The notes below the pieces were generated by a model, which saw only the letters and a list, made by a program, of their open reading frames with translations, was not told the DNA's origin and searched no databases. A stretch of DNA of 11,803 nucleotides, from contig NZ_JBBKBG010000051.1 of the NCBI RefSeq assembly GCF_037892545.1, positions 1 through 11,803 on the forward strand, written 5' to 3'. Within the stretch, counting starts at the first letter, position 1; each line of letters starts with the position of its first letter. The translations under genes and the position numbers were made by a program. Of the stretch, positions 1-6,403 are shown piece after piece. Source of the stretch: Pseudogracilibacillus sp037892545 (GTDB lineage: Bacteria > Bacillota > Bacilli > Bacillales > Amphibacillaceae).

Positions 1-76
1 TATTTGTAAGGAATTTTTACAATATTTGCCCATCCGCTAAGACAACGCTTTCATTTTTGCTTCAAATATATTATAA

Positions 77-94
77 TAATTGAATAGTCATTCA
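77..94 (+). promoter_or_regulatory. FadR-like operator overlapping a -10 element
   Basis: The 18 bases match the Bacillus FadR (YsiA) operator consensus TGAATGAMTANTCATTCA, as I recall it, at 16 of 18 positions; the right half (TCATTCA at 88-94) and the centre ATAG are perfect. A TATAAT hexamer at 72-77 touches its left edge, so a bound repressor would block the promoter. No good -35 is visible 17 bases upstream. In B. subtilis, FadR represses fatty-acid degradation genes until long-chain acyl-CoA is present. Control by FadR here is inferred from sequence only. Confidence 0.55.
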
Positions 95-114
95 TTATAA
101 ATAGGAGTGAAAAT

Positions 115-462
115 ATGAGTTTAGATAATCTAACAGTTCAAGAAGTTTGGGAAGAAATTGATCGTGTTGCGAAAGAGAACAAATCGATCATTGAAACAGT
201 GAATGGAAGTTTTGTATTCGAGATTAAAGCAAGTGAGGAAGTAGTCTATAGCCTTGAATTGACAGAGGGCATTGCGACCATTACAGAAGGGAAAATCAAT
301 GATGCCCAGTGTACACTTGCGATGAGTGAAAAGAATTTTAAAAAATTATTGCAAGGAGATTTAAATGCAACCGCTACATTTATGATGGGAAGATTAAAAG
401 TAAAAGGAGATATTGGACTTGCATTAAAATTAGAAAATATGTTAAAGAAACTATCATTTTAA
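115..462 (+). CDS. SCP2 sterol-binding domain protein
   Basis: This 115-residue cytosolic protein consists of essentially one SCP2 (sterol carrier protein 2) fold, about residues 10-112. The family binds acyl chains, acyl-CoA or other lipids in a hydrophobic tunnel. The family pattern is visible in the middle (G-x-a-x-i-x-x-G, then D-A-x-C-T-L), followed by a helix with F-x-x-L-L-x-G-D-L and a C-terminal G-R-L-K-V-K-G-D segment. There is no signal peptide or membrane segment. The ATG follows GGAG at 104-107 with good spacing. The thioesterase gene starts 12 bases after the stop, and its ribosome site AAGGAG overlaps this stop codon, so the two are almost certainly cotranscribed. The FadR-like box upstream supports a role in fatty-acyl handling. 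The exact ligand cannot be read from the sequence. Confidence 0.85.
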   Translation: MSLDNLTVQEVWEEIDRVAKENKSIIETVNGSFVFEIKASEEVVYSLELTEGIATITEGKINDAQCTLAMSEKNFKKLLQGDLNATATFMMGRLKVKGDIGLALKLENMLKKLSF

Positions 463-474
463 GGAGCGATTTAT

Positions 475-924
475 ATGACAAAAGCAACATATATAGATAA
501 TTTTGATACTTGGAAAGAAGAATTTAAGTTTCACGTACCAATTAAAATTCGATTTTCTGAAACGGATATGTTTGGTCATATGAATAATGTTTCTCCATTT
601 ATATATTTTGAAGAAGCACGTATTGAATACTTTAAAGCAGTTGGCTTGTTTCAAGATTTTGATAAAGCGGAAGACGTTCCTGTCGTAGCAGATTTGCAAT
701 GTGATTATTTAAAACAAGTATTTTTTGGAGAAACGATTCAACTATACGTGAAAGCAAATCGACTTGGAAGCAGCTCATTAGATATTCACTACATGGGTGT
801 GCAAGAAAATGGAGAGGTTTGTTTAACTGGTCGTGGTTCTATCGTAAATATTAATAAGCATACAGGAAAACCAGTCGCAATTAATGAAGAAAAAAGGGAT
901 AAAATTTTCATGCTACAAAACTGA
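475..924 (+). CDS. ysmA: Hotdog-fold acyl-CoA thioesterase, YsmA-like
   Basis: This is a 149-residue single-domain hotdog protein of the 4-hydroxybenzoyl-CoA thioesterase/YbgC type, expected to hydrolyse acyl-CoA in the cytosol. The diagnostic stretch is residues 25-50: R-F-S-E-T-D-M-F-G-H-M-N-N followed by Y-F-E-E-A-R. The Asp near residue 31 and the HxNN segment form the usual active-site region. The second half has the family pattern D-Y-L-K-Q-V-F-F-G-E and L-T-G-R-G. It resembles B. subtilis YsmA, whose gene lies near gerE, which fits the gerE found further along. It follows the SCP2 gene by 12 bases. The stop codon lies inside the left arm of a terminator hairpin, so transcription ends right at the gene end. 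The substrate is unknown; the symbol rests on memory of the YsmA sequence and on synteny. Confidence 0.85.
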   Translation: MTKATYIDNFDTWKEEFKFHVPIKIRFSETDMFGHMNNVSPFIYFEEARIEYFKAVGLFQDFDKAEDVPVVADLQCDYLKQVFFGETIQLYVKANRLGSSSLDIHYMGVQENGEVCLTGRGSIVNINKHTGKPVAINEEKRDKIFMLQN

Positions 925-945
925 CGATATATGTCAGTTTTTTTT
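917..945 (+). terminator. Intrinsic terminator after the thioesterase gene
   Basis: A 9-bp perfect stem AAAACTGAC / GTCAGTTTT (917-925 and 933-941) with a 7-base loop runs into a T tract. The left arm contains the thioesterase stop codon (922-924). Confidence 0.85.
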
Positions 946-979
946 ATTATATGGTATGCTATTTATTGAGGTGTATACA

Positions 980-1471
980 GTGAAAGAGGAAGAATTAACC
1001 GAATTTGCTACCCAATTCTTACGTACCAATTTTCATATCGACTTAACCATTCCAATCGTTCGGAATAATCTTCTTCGTTCTTCCTATGGTAGGTATGTCA
1101 TGACGAATAAACATCTTCCAGTACGAATCGAAATTGCAGGAAAAACATTAGATTATGGTACGGAAGATGTGATAAAAGGCATTATTAAACATGAATGTAT
1201 TCATTATGCATTACATATGCAAGGGAAAGTGATGCGAGATGGCGCTCCAATATTTGAGCAAACGTTACGACAACATAATGCCCCAAGTACCAATACGATG
1301 AAAATTGGTTTGTTTTATCTTTTTCGTTGTGAAACATGTGCACGCACGTATGAAACTAACCGTAAACAATTAAGTAAAACGCCCAAAAAATATCGTACAA
1401 AATGTTGCAATGGAAAAATAACAATAATTGAAACAAGAAAATATGATGGGAAGCAATTTTCAAAGGTGTAA
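980..1471 (+). CDS. SprT-like zinc metalloprotein
   Basis: This 163-residue protein belongs to the SprT-like family, whose members carry an HExxH zincin motif and a C-terminal zinc ribbon. HECIH is at residues 71-75, followed by YALH. C117-x-x-C120 and C142-C143 supply four cysteines for the ribbon. The segment before the motif (D-x-I-K-G-I-I-K) and the N-terminal helix also fit SprT/YdcK. I chose GTG at 980 because GAGGTG at 968-973 lies six bases upstream. The frame is open back to 884, but that would place the start inside the thioesterase gene and its terminator. SprT relatives in eukaryotes (Spartan) cleave DNA-protein crosslinks; the job of short bacterial forms is not settled, so proteolysis is plausible but unproven. 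I see no clear promoter and no terminator after it. Confidence 0.8.
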   Translation: MKEEELTEFATQFLRTNFHIDLTIPIVRNNLLRSSYGRYVMTNKHLPVRIEIAGKTLDYGTEDVIKGIIKHECIHYALHMQGKVMRDGAPIFEQTLRQHNAPSTNTMKIGLFYLFRCETCARTYETNRKQLSKTPKKYRTKCCNGKITIIETRKYDGKQFSKV

Positions 1472-1558
1472 CATTCATTTACTTGTTCAAACGTTAGAAA
1501 TGTATTAGCATGGAAATAGGAGTATTTTGAAAATTTCAACATTAATGGAGGCATATAC

Positions 1559-1963
1559 ATGGCAAGCGAACGGTATGAAAAAGGAATGGATGTATTAAAG
1601 GAGTTTAATTTAGTAGATCAGCATCATCCAGAAGGACATATGGATATTGGAGCAGGTTTTAAAGATTTGGCACCAGATTTAGAAGATTTTGTGGTGGAAT
1701 TTGCCTTTGGAGATATTTATGGTAGAGAAGGCATTGACCCAAAACAAAAAGTGTTAGTGACAATGGCATCATTAGTTGCTCAAGGGATCCCACAAATTGA
1801 AATGCATGTAAAAACAGGAATTAAAGTTGGGTTAACTCCAGAAGAAATCGTTGGTGCAATTATTCATATATTACCATATGCTGGATTTCCAAAAGTATTA
1901 AATGGATTAAAAGCAGTACAAAAAGTTTTTAATGAACAAGGGATTACAGTAAAAACGAAGTGA
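1559..1963 (+). CDS. Carboxymuconolactone decarboxylase (CMD) family protein
   Basis: This 134-residue all-helical protein of the CMD/AhpD superfamily has the usual length of PcaC-like members. The core lies at about residues 35-125: a helix ending F-G-D-I-Y-G-R, then K-Q-K-V-L-V-T-M-A-S-L-V-A-Q-G, an E-M-H-V-K-T-G segment, G-L-T-P-E-E-I, and a C-terminal P-Y-A-G-F-P-K helix. The AhpD redox pair CxxC is absent and the protein has no cysteine, so it is not a peroxidase-type member; the conserved His after I-E-M remains. Family members range from gamma-carboxymuconolactone decarboxylase to unassigned proteins. No aromatic-degradation genes lie nearby, so the reaction is unknown. GGAGG at 1547-1551 sets the ATG start. 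The TPP riboswitch begins only about 25 bases after its stop, with no terminator between. Confidence 0.85.
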   Translation: MASERYEKGMDVLKEFNLVDQHHPEGHMDIGAGFKDLAPDLEDFVVEFAFGDIYGREGIDPKQKVLVTMASLVAQGIPQIEMHVKTGIKVGLTPEEIVGAIIHILPYAGFPKVLNGLKAVQKVFNEQGITVKTK

Positions 1964-1986
1964 AAAATTTATGAATTGAATAGAGT

Positions 1987-2072
1987 CACTAGGGGTGTTT
2001 TTTACAAAACTGAGATGAGGTTATCCTCGAACCCTTTGAACCTGAACTAGTTCATACTAGCGTAGGAAAGTG
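1987..2072 (+). promoter_or_regulatory. TPP (THI-box) riboswitch aptamer
   Basis: The conserved thi-box parts occur in order: GGGGTG at 1992-1997, CTGAGA at 2010-2015, ACCC at 2031-2034, GAACCTGA at 2038-2045 and GCGTAGGAAA at 2060-2069. P1 is CACT 1987-1990 with AGTG 2069-2072. P2 is GGGGT with ACCCT (2031-2035). A short P3 is GAGG/CCTC (2017-2020 and 2025-2028) with a four-base loop. The other arm has CTAG/CTAG (2047-2050 and 2057-2060). These segments bind the pyrimidine and pyrophosphate ends of thiamine pyrophosphate. The 3' side 2063-2071 can instead pair with 2135-2143 to form an antiterminator, so high TPP should stop transcription of the downstream monooxygenase gene. Confidence 0.95.
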
Positions 2073-2129
2073 TATCAATGTATGTACATGGAACGAATTC
2101 TGTTTCTTTACATATTATTTTGTATATGT

Positions 2130-2170
2130 ACGCAATTTTCCTATGGTTATTAGGAAGGTTGCGTTTTTTT
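2130..2170 (+). terminator. Riboswitch-controlled intrinsic terminator
   Basis: Arms 2130-2143 and 2151-2164 form 14 continuous pairs, two of them G-U, with a 7-base loop and a run of seven T. The left arm contains ATTTTCCTA (2135-2143), which is complementary with one G-U pair to TAGGAAAGT (2063-2071) of the aptamer. Terminator and antiterminator therefore exclude each other. This is a standard OFF-switch layout for TPP-controlled transcription. Confidence 0.92.
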
Positions 2171-2194
2171 AATAGATAAAAAGGAGAATGAAAC

Positions 2195-3499
2195 ATGACG
2201 AAACATAAACAGATGCATATTGGCGTATTAGTGATAGGTTGTGGTCACCATCAAGCTGCATGGTTAAGTCCAGATTCAAGTGTTGAACGTATTGGAGATA
2301 TTACATATTATCAAGAATTAGCGCAAATTGCAGAAAAGGGATTGTTTGATGCTGTGTTTTTCGCAGATAATCAATCGTTTCAAGGTATTAGTGCGAATGT
2401 GATGCCTGCGTTTTGGTTTGATCCGATTGTTAATTTAACAGCGATATCGCAAGTAACAAACAATGTTGGCTTAGTAGCTACTATTTCGAGTACATTTTCC
2501 AATCCATTTACTGCTGCAAGACAAATCTTAAGTTTGGATCATGTGACTGGTGGACGTGTTGGTTGGAACCTCGTTACATCGATGACAGATGTAGAGGCAC
2601 AAAATCATAGTATGGAAAAACTTCCAATCCATGCGAAACGTTATGAAAAAGCGACAGAATTTGCAGATGTTGTAACAAAATTGTTCGATTCATGGGATGA
2701 AGCAGATTTTATTCATGATAAAAAGACGAAACAATTAATGTGTCCAAATAAAATAAAACCAATAGATCATGTAGGAAAATATTTTCAAGTGCGTGGTCCA
2801 CTTACGACTCCAAAAAGTCCACAAGGCCGTCCGGTATTGATGCAAGCAGGTGCATCGAATCCGGGAATTACATTAGCAGCTCAGTATGCTGATGCAGTTT
2901 ATTCTGTTTCCTGGAACCGAAGACAGGCAAAGGAATTTAGAGAAAAGATAGATCAAGCTGTTTGCGAACGTGGCGAGAAAAATAGACATATTAAAATTTT
3001 TCCGGGGTTAGTAACGTATGTTGGTAAAACTCGTGAAGAAGCACTTGAGAAAAAAGCGAAATTAGATAAGCTGTTGGATACAGACACCATTTTACATCAA
3101 TTAAGTATTTTCATTGGGCAAGATTGTTCTAAATGGGATTTAGATAAAAAGGTGCCAGCTCTTCCACCAGTTGAGGAATTTACTGGACCAGTAGGACGTT
3201 ATAAAACGATTTTAGAAATTATTCGTGATAAAGATCCGACCGTAAGAGAATTATTAAGCTATTTAAATGCTGGTGGAGGTCATTTGACTTTAATTGGAAC
3301 ACCTGAGGAAATTGTCGATGAAATGGAAATATGGTTCAAAGAAGGAATTGCTGATGGATTTAATCTCATGCCACCATCTTTTCCACATAGTTTAGAAGAT
3401 TTCGTAGAATGTATTATTCCCGAATTACAGAAGCGTGGATTATATAGAATTGCTTATGAAGGGACAACCTTACGTGAACATTTTCAACTGGAAGAATAA
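2195..3499 (+). CDS. TPP-regulated FMN-dependent monooxygenase (NtaA/SnaA/DszA type)
   Basis: This 434-residue protein of the luciferase-like (LLM) flavin monooxygenase superfamily belongs to the NtaA/SnaA/DszA/YxeK branch by length and motifs. Visible marks include G-C-G-H-H-Q-A-A-W near residues 15-23, V-F-F-A-D-N near 54-59, T-G-G-R-V-G-W-N-L-V-T-S at 118-129, Q-A-G-A-S about 30 residues past the G-K-Y-F-Q-V-R-G-P segment, and D-G-F-N-L-M-P-P near the C-terminus. Such enzymes use FMNH2 from a separate reductase plus O2 to hydroxylate or cleave C-N or C-S bonds in small molecules; no reductase gene is in the window. The substrate is unknown. Control by a TPP riboswitch suggests a thiamine-related compound or salvage step, which is inference. 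AAAAGGAG at 2179-2186 sets the ATG. A bidirectional terminator follows the stop. Confidence 0.9.
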   Translation: MTKHKQMHIGVLVIGCGHHQAAWLSPDSSVERIGDITYYQELAQIAEKGLFDAVFFADNQSFQGISANVMPAFWFDPIVNLTAISQVTNNVGLVATISSTFSNPFTAARQILSLDHVTGGRVGWNLVTSMTDVEAQNHSMEKLPIHAKRYEKATEFADVVTKLFDSWDEADFIHDKKTKQLMCPNKIKPIDHVGKYFQVRGPLTTPKSPQGRPVLMQAGASNPGITLAAQYADAVYSVSWNRRQAKEFREKIDQAVCERGEKNRHIKIFPGLVTYVGKTREEALEKKAKLDKLLDTDTILHQLSIFIGQDCSKWDLDKKVPALPPVEEFTGPVGRYKTILEIIRDKDPTVRELLSYLNAGGGHLTLIGTPEEIVDEMEIWFKEGIADGFNLMPPSFPHSLEDFVECIIPELQKRGLYRIAYEGTTLREHFQLEE

Positions 3500-3503
3500 T
3501 AGA

Positions 3504-3535
3504 AAAACCGACTTTCGATCGTGAAAGTCGGTTTT
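3504..3535. terminator. Bidirectional terminator between the monooxygenase gene and gerE
   Basis: Thirteen perfect pairs, AAAACCGACTTTC (3504-3516) with GAAAGTCGGTTTT (3523-3535), enclose a 6-base loop. A-rich and T-rich flanks on both sides make it work for the plus-strand monooxygenase gene and the convergent minus-strand gerE. The gerE stop codon begins three bases beyond the stem. Confidence 0.9.
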
Positions 3536-3537
3536 CG

Positions 3538-3765
3538 TTATAATGATAATTCCCCCATTCTAACAAGCTCTATCACTGCCTGTGCACGACCTTTTACACC
3601 CAACTTTTGGATAACGTTTGAAATGTGATTTCGAACAGTTTTTTCGGATATAAATAGTTCTTCCGCGATTTCCTTTGTTGTTTTGTCTTGTAAAAGTATC
3701 GTAAATACTTCTCTTTCACGTTTTGTTAGTACGCTTTGTTGGTGAAAGTTTTTCGAGTCGTTCAA
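3538..3765 (-). CDS. gerE: GerE, late sporulation transcription regulator
   Basis: GerE is a small LuxR-type helix-turn-helix DNA-binding protein that acts in the mother cell late in sporulation, tuning sigma-K-dependent coat genes. The sequence L-T-K-R-E-R-E-V-F, then D-K-T-T-K-E-I-A and I-S-E-K-T-V-R-N-H-I-S-N, closely matches B. subtilis GerE (74 aa). The C-terminal V-R-M-G-E-L also agrees. I start it at TTG 3765-3763, giving 75 residues, because AAGGAGGGGG (minus strand, 3780-3771) sits just upstream. The in-frame ATG at 3798-3796 would precede that ribosome site and add 11 poorly matching residues. There is no receiver domain, as expected. A sigma-K-type promoter lies upstream. It is convergent with the monooxygenase gene and divergent from des. 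Confidence 0.95.
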   Translation of the reverse strand: MNDSKNFHQQSVLTKREREVFTILLQDKTTKEIAEELFISEKTVRNHISNVIQKLGVKGRAQAVIELVRMGELSL

Positions 3766-3823
3766 ATGGTCCCCCTCCTTGCTGTCGGTGAGATGCATGT
3801 AGAAGGGAATTATTTAGTCAGTT

Positions 3824-3851
3824 TATTTTATGAAAAAATGTATGAAAAGTG
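3824..3851 (-). promoter_or_regulatory. Sigma-K-type promoter for gerE
   Basis: On the minus strand, CATAAAATA (3832-3824) matches the sigma-K -10 pattern CATANNNTA exactly. Exactly 16 bases upstream is the -35 AC (3850-3849) in the context CAC. In B. subtilis gerE is a sigma-K gene, which supports the call. Confidence 0.75.
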
Positions 3852-3888
3852 CGTGAAATGAATGATTTATACGTTTATCCTTTATTTG

Positions 3889-3906
3889 ATATGACATTTG
3901 TCATAT
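3889..3906. promoter_or_regulatory. DesR-like operator A (palindrome)
   Basis: ATATGACA and TGTCATAT flank TT, a perfect 8-bp inverted repeat. It lies upstream of the des promoter, with a second similar site 24 bases downstream centre to centre. By analogy with the two adjacent DesR sites upstream of B. subtilis des, this is the probable distal site for phosphorylated DesR. Confidence 0.7.
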
Positions 3907-3913
3907 AGAAATG

Positions 3914-3929
3914 ATGACATTTATGTCTA
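3914..3929. promoter_or_regulatory. DesR-like operator B (imperfect palindrome)
   Basis: GACAT-TT-ATGTC (3916-3927) is an inverted repeat that shares the direct repeat ATGACATTT with operator A (3891-3899 and 3914-3922). It abuts the expected -35 region of des, as expected for activation by contact with RNA polymerase. Confidence 0.65.
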
Positions 3930-3950
3930 ATAAAAAGATTTTCACTCTCT

Positions 3951-3956
3951 TATACT
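3951..3956 (+). promoter_or_regulatory. des promoter -10 element
   Basis: TATACT is a good -10 hexamer. The hexamer 17 bases upstream (3928-3933) does not resemble TTGACA, which fits a promoter needing an activator bound at the two upstream palindromes. Confidence 0.6.
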
Positions 3957-3985
3957 AAAATAGGATGCCTATGAGGGGGAGAAAA

Positions 3986-5047
3986 ATGTCAAAAGAGAAA
4001 ACGAGAAAATTACATCAACAAGTAAAACCGTATACATTTGCGGATCATAAAAAAAGTACGATCCAAATTTTTAATACGATCGTACCGTTAATTGCTACTT
4101 GGATTATCGCATATATAATGGTACCGATTAATATGTATGTTGCGATAGGTTTATCCGTGGTAGCAGCAGGACTAATCGTTCGTACATTCATTATTTTTCA
4201 CGATTGTACACATGGATCTTTTTACCATGATAAACGAAAAAATAATGTGTTAGGAACGATTACAGGTGTGTTAACAAGTTTTCCGTATGAAAAATGGAAA
4301 CGAGAACACGCCATTCACCATGCTTCTAGTTCCAATTTAGATGAACGTGGTATTGGAGATATTTGGGTAATGACGATAGAAGAATATGATGAGGCGACAA
4401 AATGGGAAAGACTGAAATATCGATTATACCGTAATCCGATAATTATGTTTGGCTTTGGCCCATTATATTTAGTGCTTGTGTCAAACCGACGCAATAGAGC
4501 GGATGCGAAGCAAAAAGAGAAAAATAATACGTACCTCATTAATGCTATATTACTTATTGGAACGTCTTTAATCATCATATTTGTTGGTTTCGTACCATTC
4601 TTAATCGTGCATGGAATATCGATGTATATTGCTGCTACATTAGGAATCTGGTTATTTTATATTCAACATACATTTGAAGATTCGTATTTTGAAGAGGAAT
4701 CCGAGTGGAATTATGTGAAGGCAGCAGTCGAAGGAAGTTCATATTATGAGTTGCCAAAGTTTTTACAATGGTTAACAGGAAATATTGGATTCCACCACGT
4801 ACATCATTTAGCACCACGTATTCCGAACTATTATTTAGAAGAGGCACATGAAACGACACCAGATTTACAATATGCAACAACGATTACACTTAAAACAAGT
4901 CTAGATTCTTTGCGTTATAAATTATATGATGCAGAAGCACAAAATTTTATTACCTTTAAAACATGGAAGCAGCGTCAGCTTGCAAAGGCAAACGAAACAA
5001 GACAGAATCGTGTGGTAAAACATTCGAACAAAACGAGAATCAATTAA
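3986..5047 (+). CDS. des: Acyl-lipid desaturase Des (delta-5 type)
   Basis: This 353-residue integral membrane di-iron desaturase introduces a double bond into acyl chains of existing membrane lipids, restoring fluidity in the cold. All three histidine boxes are present: H72-D-C-T-H76, H108-A-I-H-H112 and H270-H-V-H-H274. Hydrophobic stretches flank them at roughly residues 33-67, 150-165 and 184-225. It resembles B. subtilis Des (352 aa) throughout, including Q-H-T-F-E-D-S-Y-F and W-L-T-G-N-I-G. ATG 3986 is chosen because GGGGGAG at 3976-3982 lies just before it; the in-frame ATG at 3965 lies upstream of that ribosome site. It needs ferredoxin or flavodoxin, not encoded here. DesR-like sites lie upstream and the kinase-regulator pair downstream. 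The delta-5 position is by homology only. Confidence 0.95.
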   Translation: MSKEKTRKLHQQVKPYTFADHKKSTIQIFNTIVPLIATWIIAYIMVPINMYVAIGLSVVAAGLIVRTFIIFHDCTHGSFYHDKRKNNVLGTITGVLTSFPYEKWKREHAIHHASSSNLDERGIGDIWVMTIEEYDEATKWERLKYRLYRNPIIMFGFGPLYLVLVSNRRNRADAKQKEKNNTYLINAILLIGTSLIIIFVGFVPFLIVHGISMYIAATLGIWLFYIQHTFEDSYFEEESEWNYVKAAVEGSSYYELPKFLQWLTGNIGFHHVHHLAPRIPNYYLEEAHETTPDLQYATTITLKTSLDSLRYKLYDAEAQNFITFKTWKQRQLAKANETRQNRVVKHSNKTRIN

Positions 5048-5062
5048 TAGACATACAGGTGT

Positions 5063-5107
5063 AAAGTTATGCTAGTGAGTAGTGGATTGCTAGCATAACT
5101 TTTTTTG
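5063..5107 (+). terminator. Intrinsic terminator after des
   Basis: AAAGTTATGCTAG (5063-5075) pairs perfectly with CTAGCATAACTTT (5090-5102) across a 14-base loop and runs into a seven-T tract. It separates des from desKR, allowing the sensor pair to be expressed independently of its output gene. Confidence 0.9.
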
Positions 5108-5212
5108 TAGGTCTTTCCACTATCCATATGCCACTTTGAATTTTTCAAACGGTATCATAAAGAGATACATACCACATCTATTAGTGCGAAACTAGAGGCA
5201 ACGAAACAGATG

Positions 5213-5239
5213 TTGTAAAGTTATAATTATTGCTATAAT
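5213..5239 (+). promoter_or_regulatory. Possible desKR promoter
   Basis: TATAAT at 5234-5239 lies 28 bases before the desK start. TTGTAA at 5213-5218 is the nearest -35-like hexamer, but the 15-base spacer is short. A promoter is expected here because a strong terminator lies upstream. The remaining sequence from 5108 holds only small inverted repeats and no gene. Confidence 0.35.
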
Positions 5240-5266
5240 AGATGCAATAGGAAGAGGGTGTTATTT

Positions 5267-6403
5267 TTGCGTAAATGGTATAGTATTTTTCCGAAGAAAC
5301 CATGGATTAGTATTTATACATGGATTATTTTATGTTTTTTACCATTTTTCTTCATTTTTAAATCATCTTCTTTTGTGGAAATTGGCATCGGTATTACATT
5401 ATTAATCATGTTTTTCATTTCTTATATCTTTTCTTTTAAGTCTAAAAGTGGCCTCGTTTATATGTGGCTTAGCTTTGAAATGATTGTAAATATCGCGATG
5501 ATTTATTTGTTTGGTTTTGTTTATTTTGCTATTTTTACTGCCATTTTTATTGGAAATATTCGACATTATGCAGGATTTTTTATCATGTATGGGCTTCATA
5601 TTGCAACGACAGTTGGGGCAGTTATATTTGGTTATTTTTTTCGATTAGACTTATTGCTCCCACAAACACCGTATATCGTTATTAGTGTCATTGGGACAGT
5701 GCTTTTACCGTTTCATTTATATAATCGAACGAAACGAGAAAATTTAGAAGGTGAGTTAGAAGTCGCACGGGAAAAAATATCGGAACTAATTATTTTTGAA
5801 GAAAGACAGCGTATTGCAAGAGATTTGCATGATATTTTAGGGCAAAAATTATCCCTAATTGGACTGAAATCAGATCTCGCTGGCAAATTGTTAGAAAAGG
5901 ATTCGGAACTAGCTAAAGATGAATTAAAAGATATTAGAATAACTGCAAGTACTGCATTAAAAGAGGTACGAGAATTAGTGACACATATGCGTTATCGAAA
6001 ATTAACGGATGAGTTACAACGAACGAAGCAAGTATTAGAAGCAGCAGAGATTGATGTTGCGATCAAAAATGAATTAATTGACGAATCTATTCCTCCTGTT
6101 ATTGAAAATATTTTAAGTCTCTGTCTGAAAGAGGCGGTAACAAATATCGTGAAACATAGTGGAGCGACGAAAAGTGATATTTATATGACACAAAATGAAG
6201 AAGCATATATATTAAAAATTAAAGATGATGGAAGAGGATTTCCGAAAGATAAAAACCAATCATTTGGAAGTGGAATTGCTGGGATGAGAGAAAGACTCGA
6301 ATTTGTAAATGGTACGTTATACATAGAATCCAATAATGGAACAGATTTGTTGATGGAAGTTCCTGTCATTATAAAAAACATTGCCAAAGGGAGTGTCATG
6401 TAA
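5267..6403 (+). CDS. desK: DesK, membrane thermosensor histidine kinase
   Basis: This is a 378-residue membrane histidine kinase/phosphatase of the HisKA_3 group. The N-terminal 150 residues hold several hydrophobic segments (about 14-31, 38-55, 64-98, 102-125 and 135-149), the part that senses membrane thickness and order in B. subtilis DesK. A charged linker helix follows, then E-E-R-Q-R-I-A-R-D-L-H-D with the phospho-acceptor at H188, the same number as in B. subtilis. The ATPase domain shows the N box (K-E-A-V-T-N-I-V-K-H), D-D-G-R-G at 320-324 and G-S-G-I-A-G-M at 334-340. TTG 5267 is preferred because GAGGGTG at 5254-5260 is well spaced; a GTG at 5258 overlaps that site. The stop overlaps the desR start by one base, indicating translational coupling. 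Confidence 0.95.
   Translation: MRKWYSIFPKKPWISIYTWIILCFLPFFFIFKSSSFVEIGIGITLLIMFFISYIFSFKSKSGLVYMWLSFEMIVNIAMIYLFGFVYFAIFTAIFIGNIRHYAGFFIMYGLHIATTVGAVIFGYFFRLDLLLPQTPYIVISVIGTVLLPFHLYNRTKRENLEGELEVAREKISELIIFEERQRIARDLHDILGQKLSLIGLKSDLAGKLLEKDSELAKDELKDIRITASTALKEVRELVTHMRYRKLTDELQRTKQVLEAAEIDVAIKNELIDESIPPVIENILSLCLKEAVTNIVKHSGATKSDIYMTQNEEAYILKIKDDGRGFPKDKNQSFGSGIAGMRERLEFVNGTLYIESNNGTDLLMEVPVIIKNIAKGSVM

Noticed and set aside
1..26. Inverted repeat TTGTAA ... TTACAA (4-9 and 17-22) at the window start
   Set aside because: Only six pairs, no T tract and no neighbouring gene end visible; too weak to call an operator or terminator.
884..979. Longer N-terminus for the SprT-like protein starting at ATG 884
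   Set aside because: It would overlap the thioesterase gene and run through its terminator. GTG 980 has a proper ribosome site and gives a typical family length.
1483..1511. Promoter TTGTTC-N17-TAGCAT before the CMD-family gene
   Set aside because: Spacing is right, but both hexamers are poor, so it was not listed as a feature.
5148..5214. Small nested inverted repeats (ACATCT/AGATGT, TAGT/ACTA, GTATC/GATAC) between des and desK
   Set aside because: The arms are four to six bases long with no known aptamer pattern; expected by chance in AT-rich spacer DNA.
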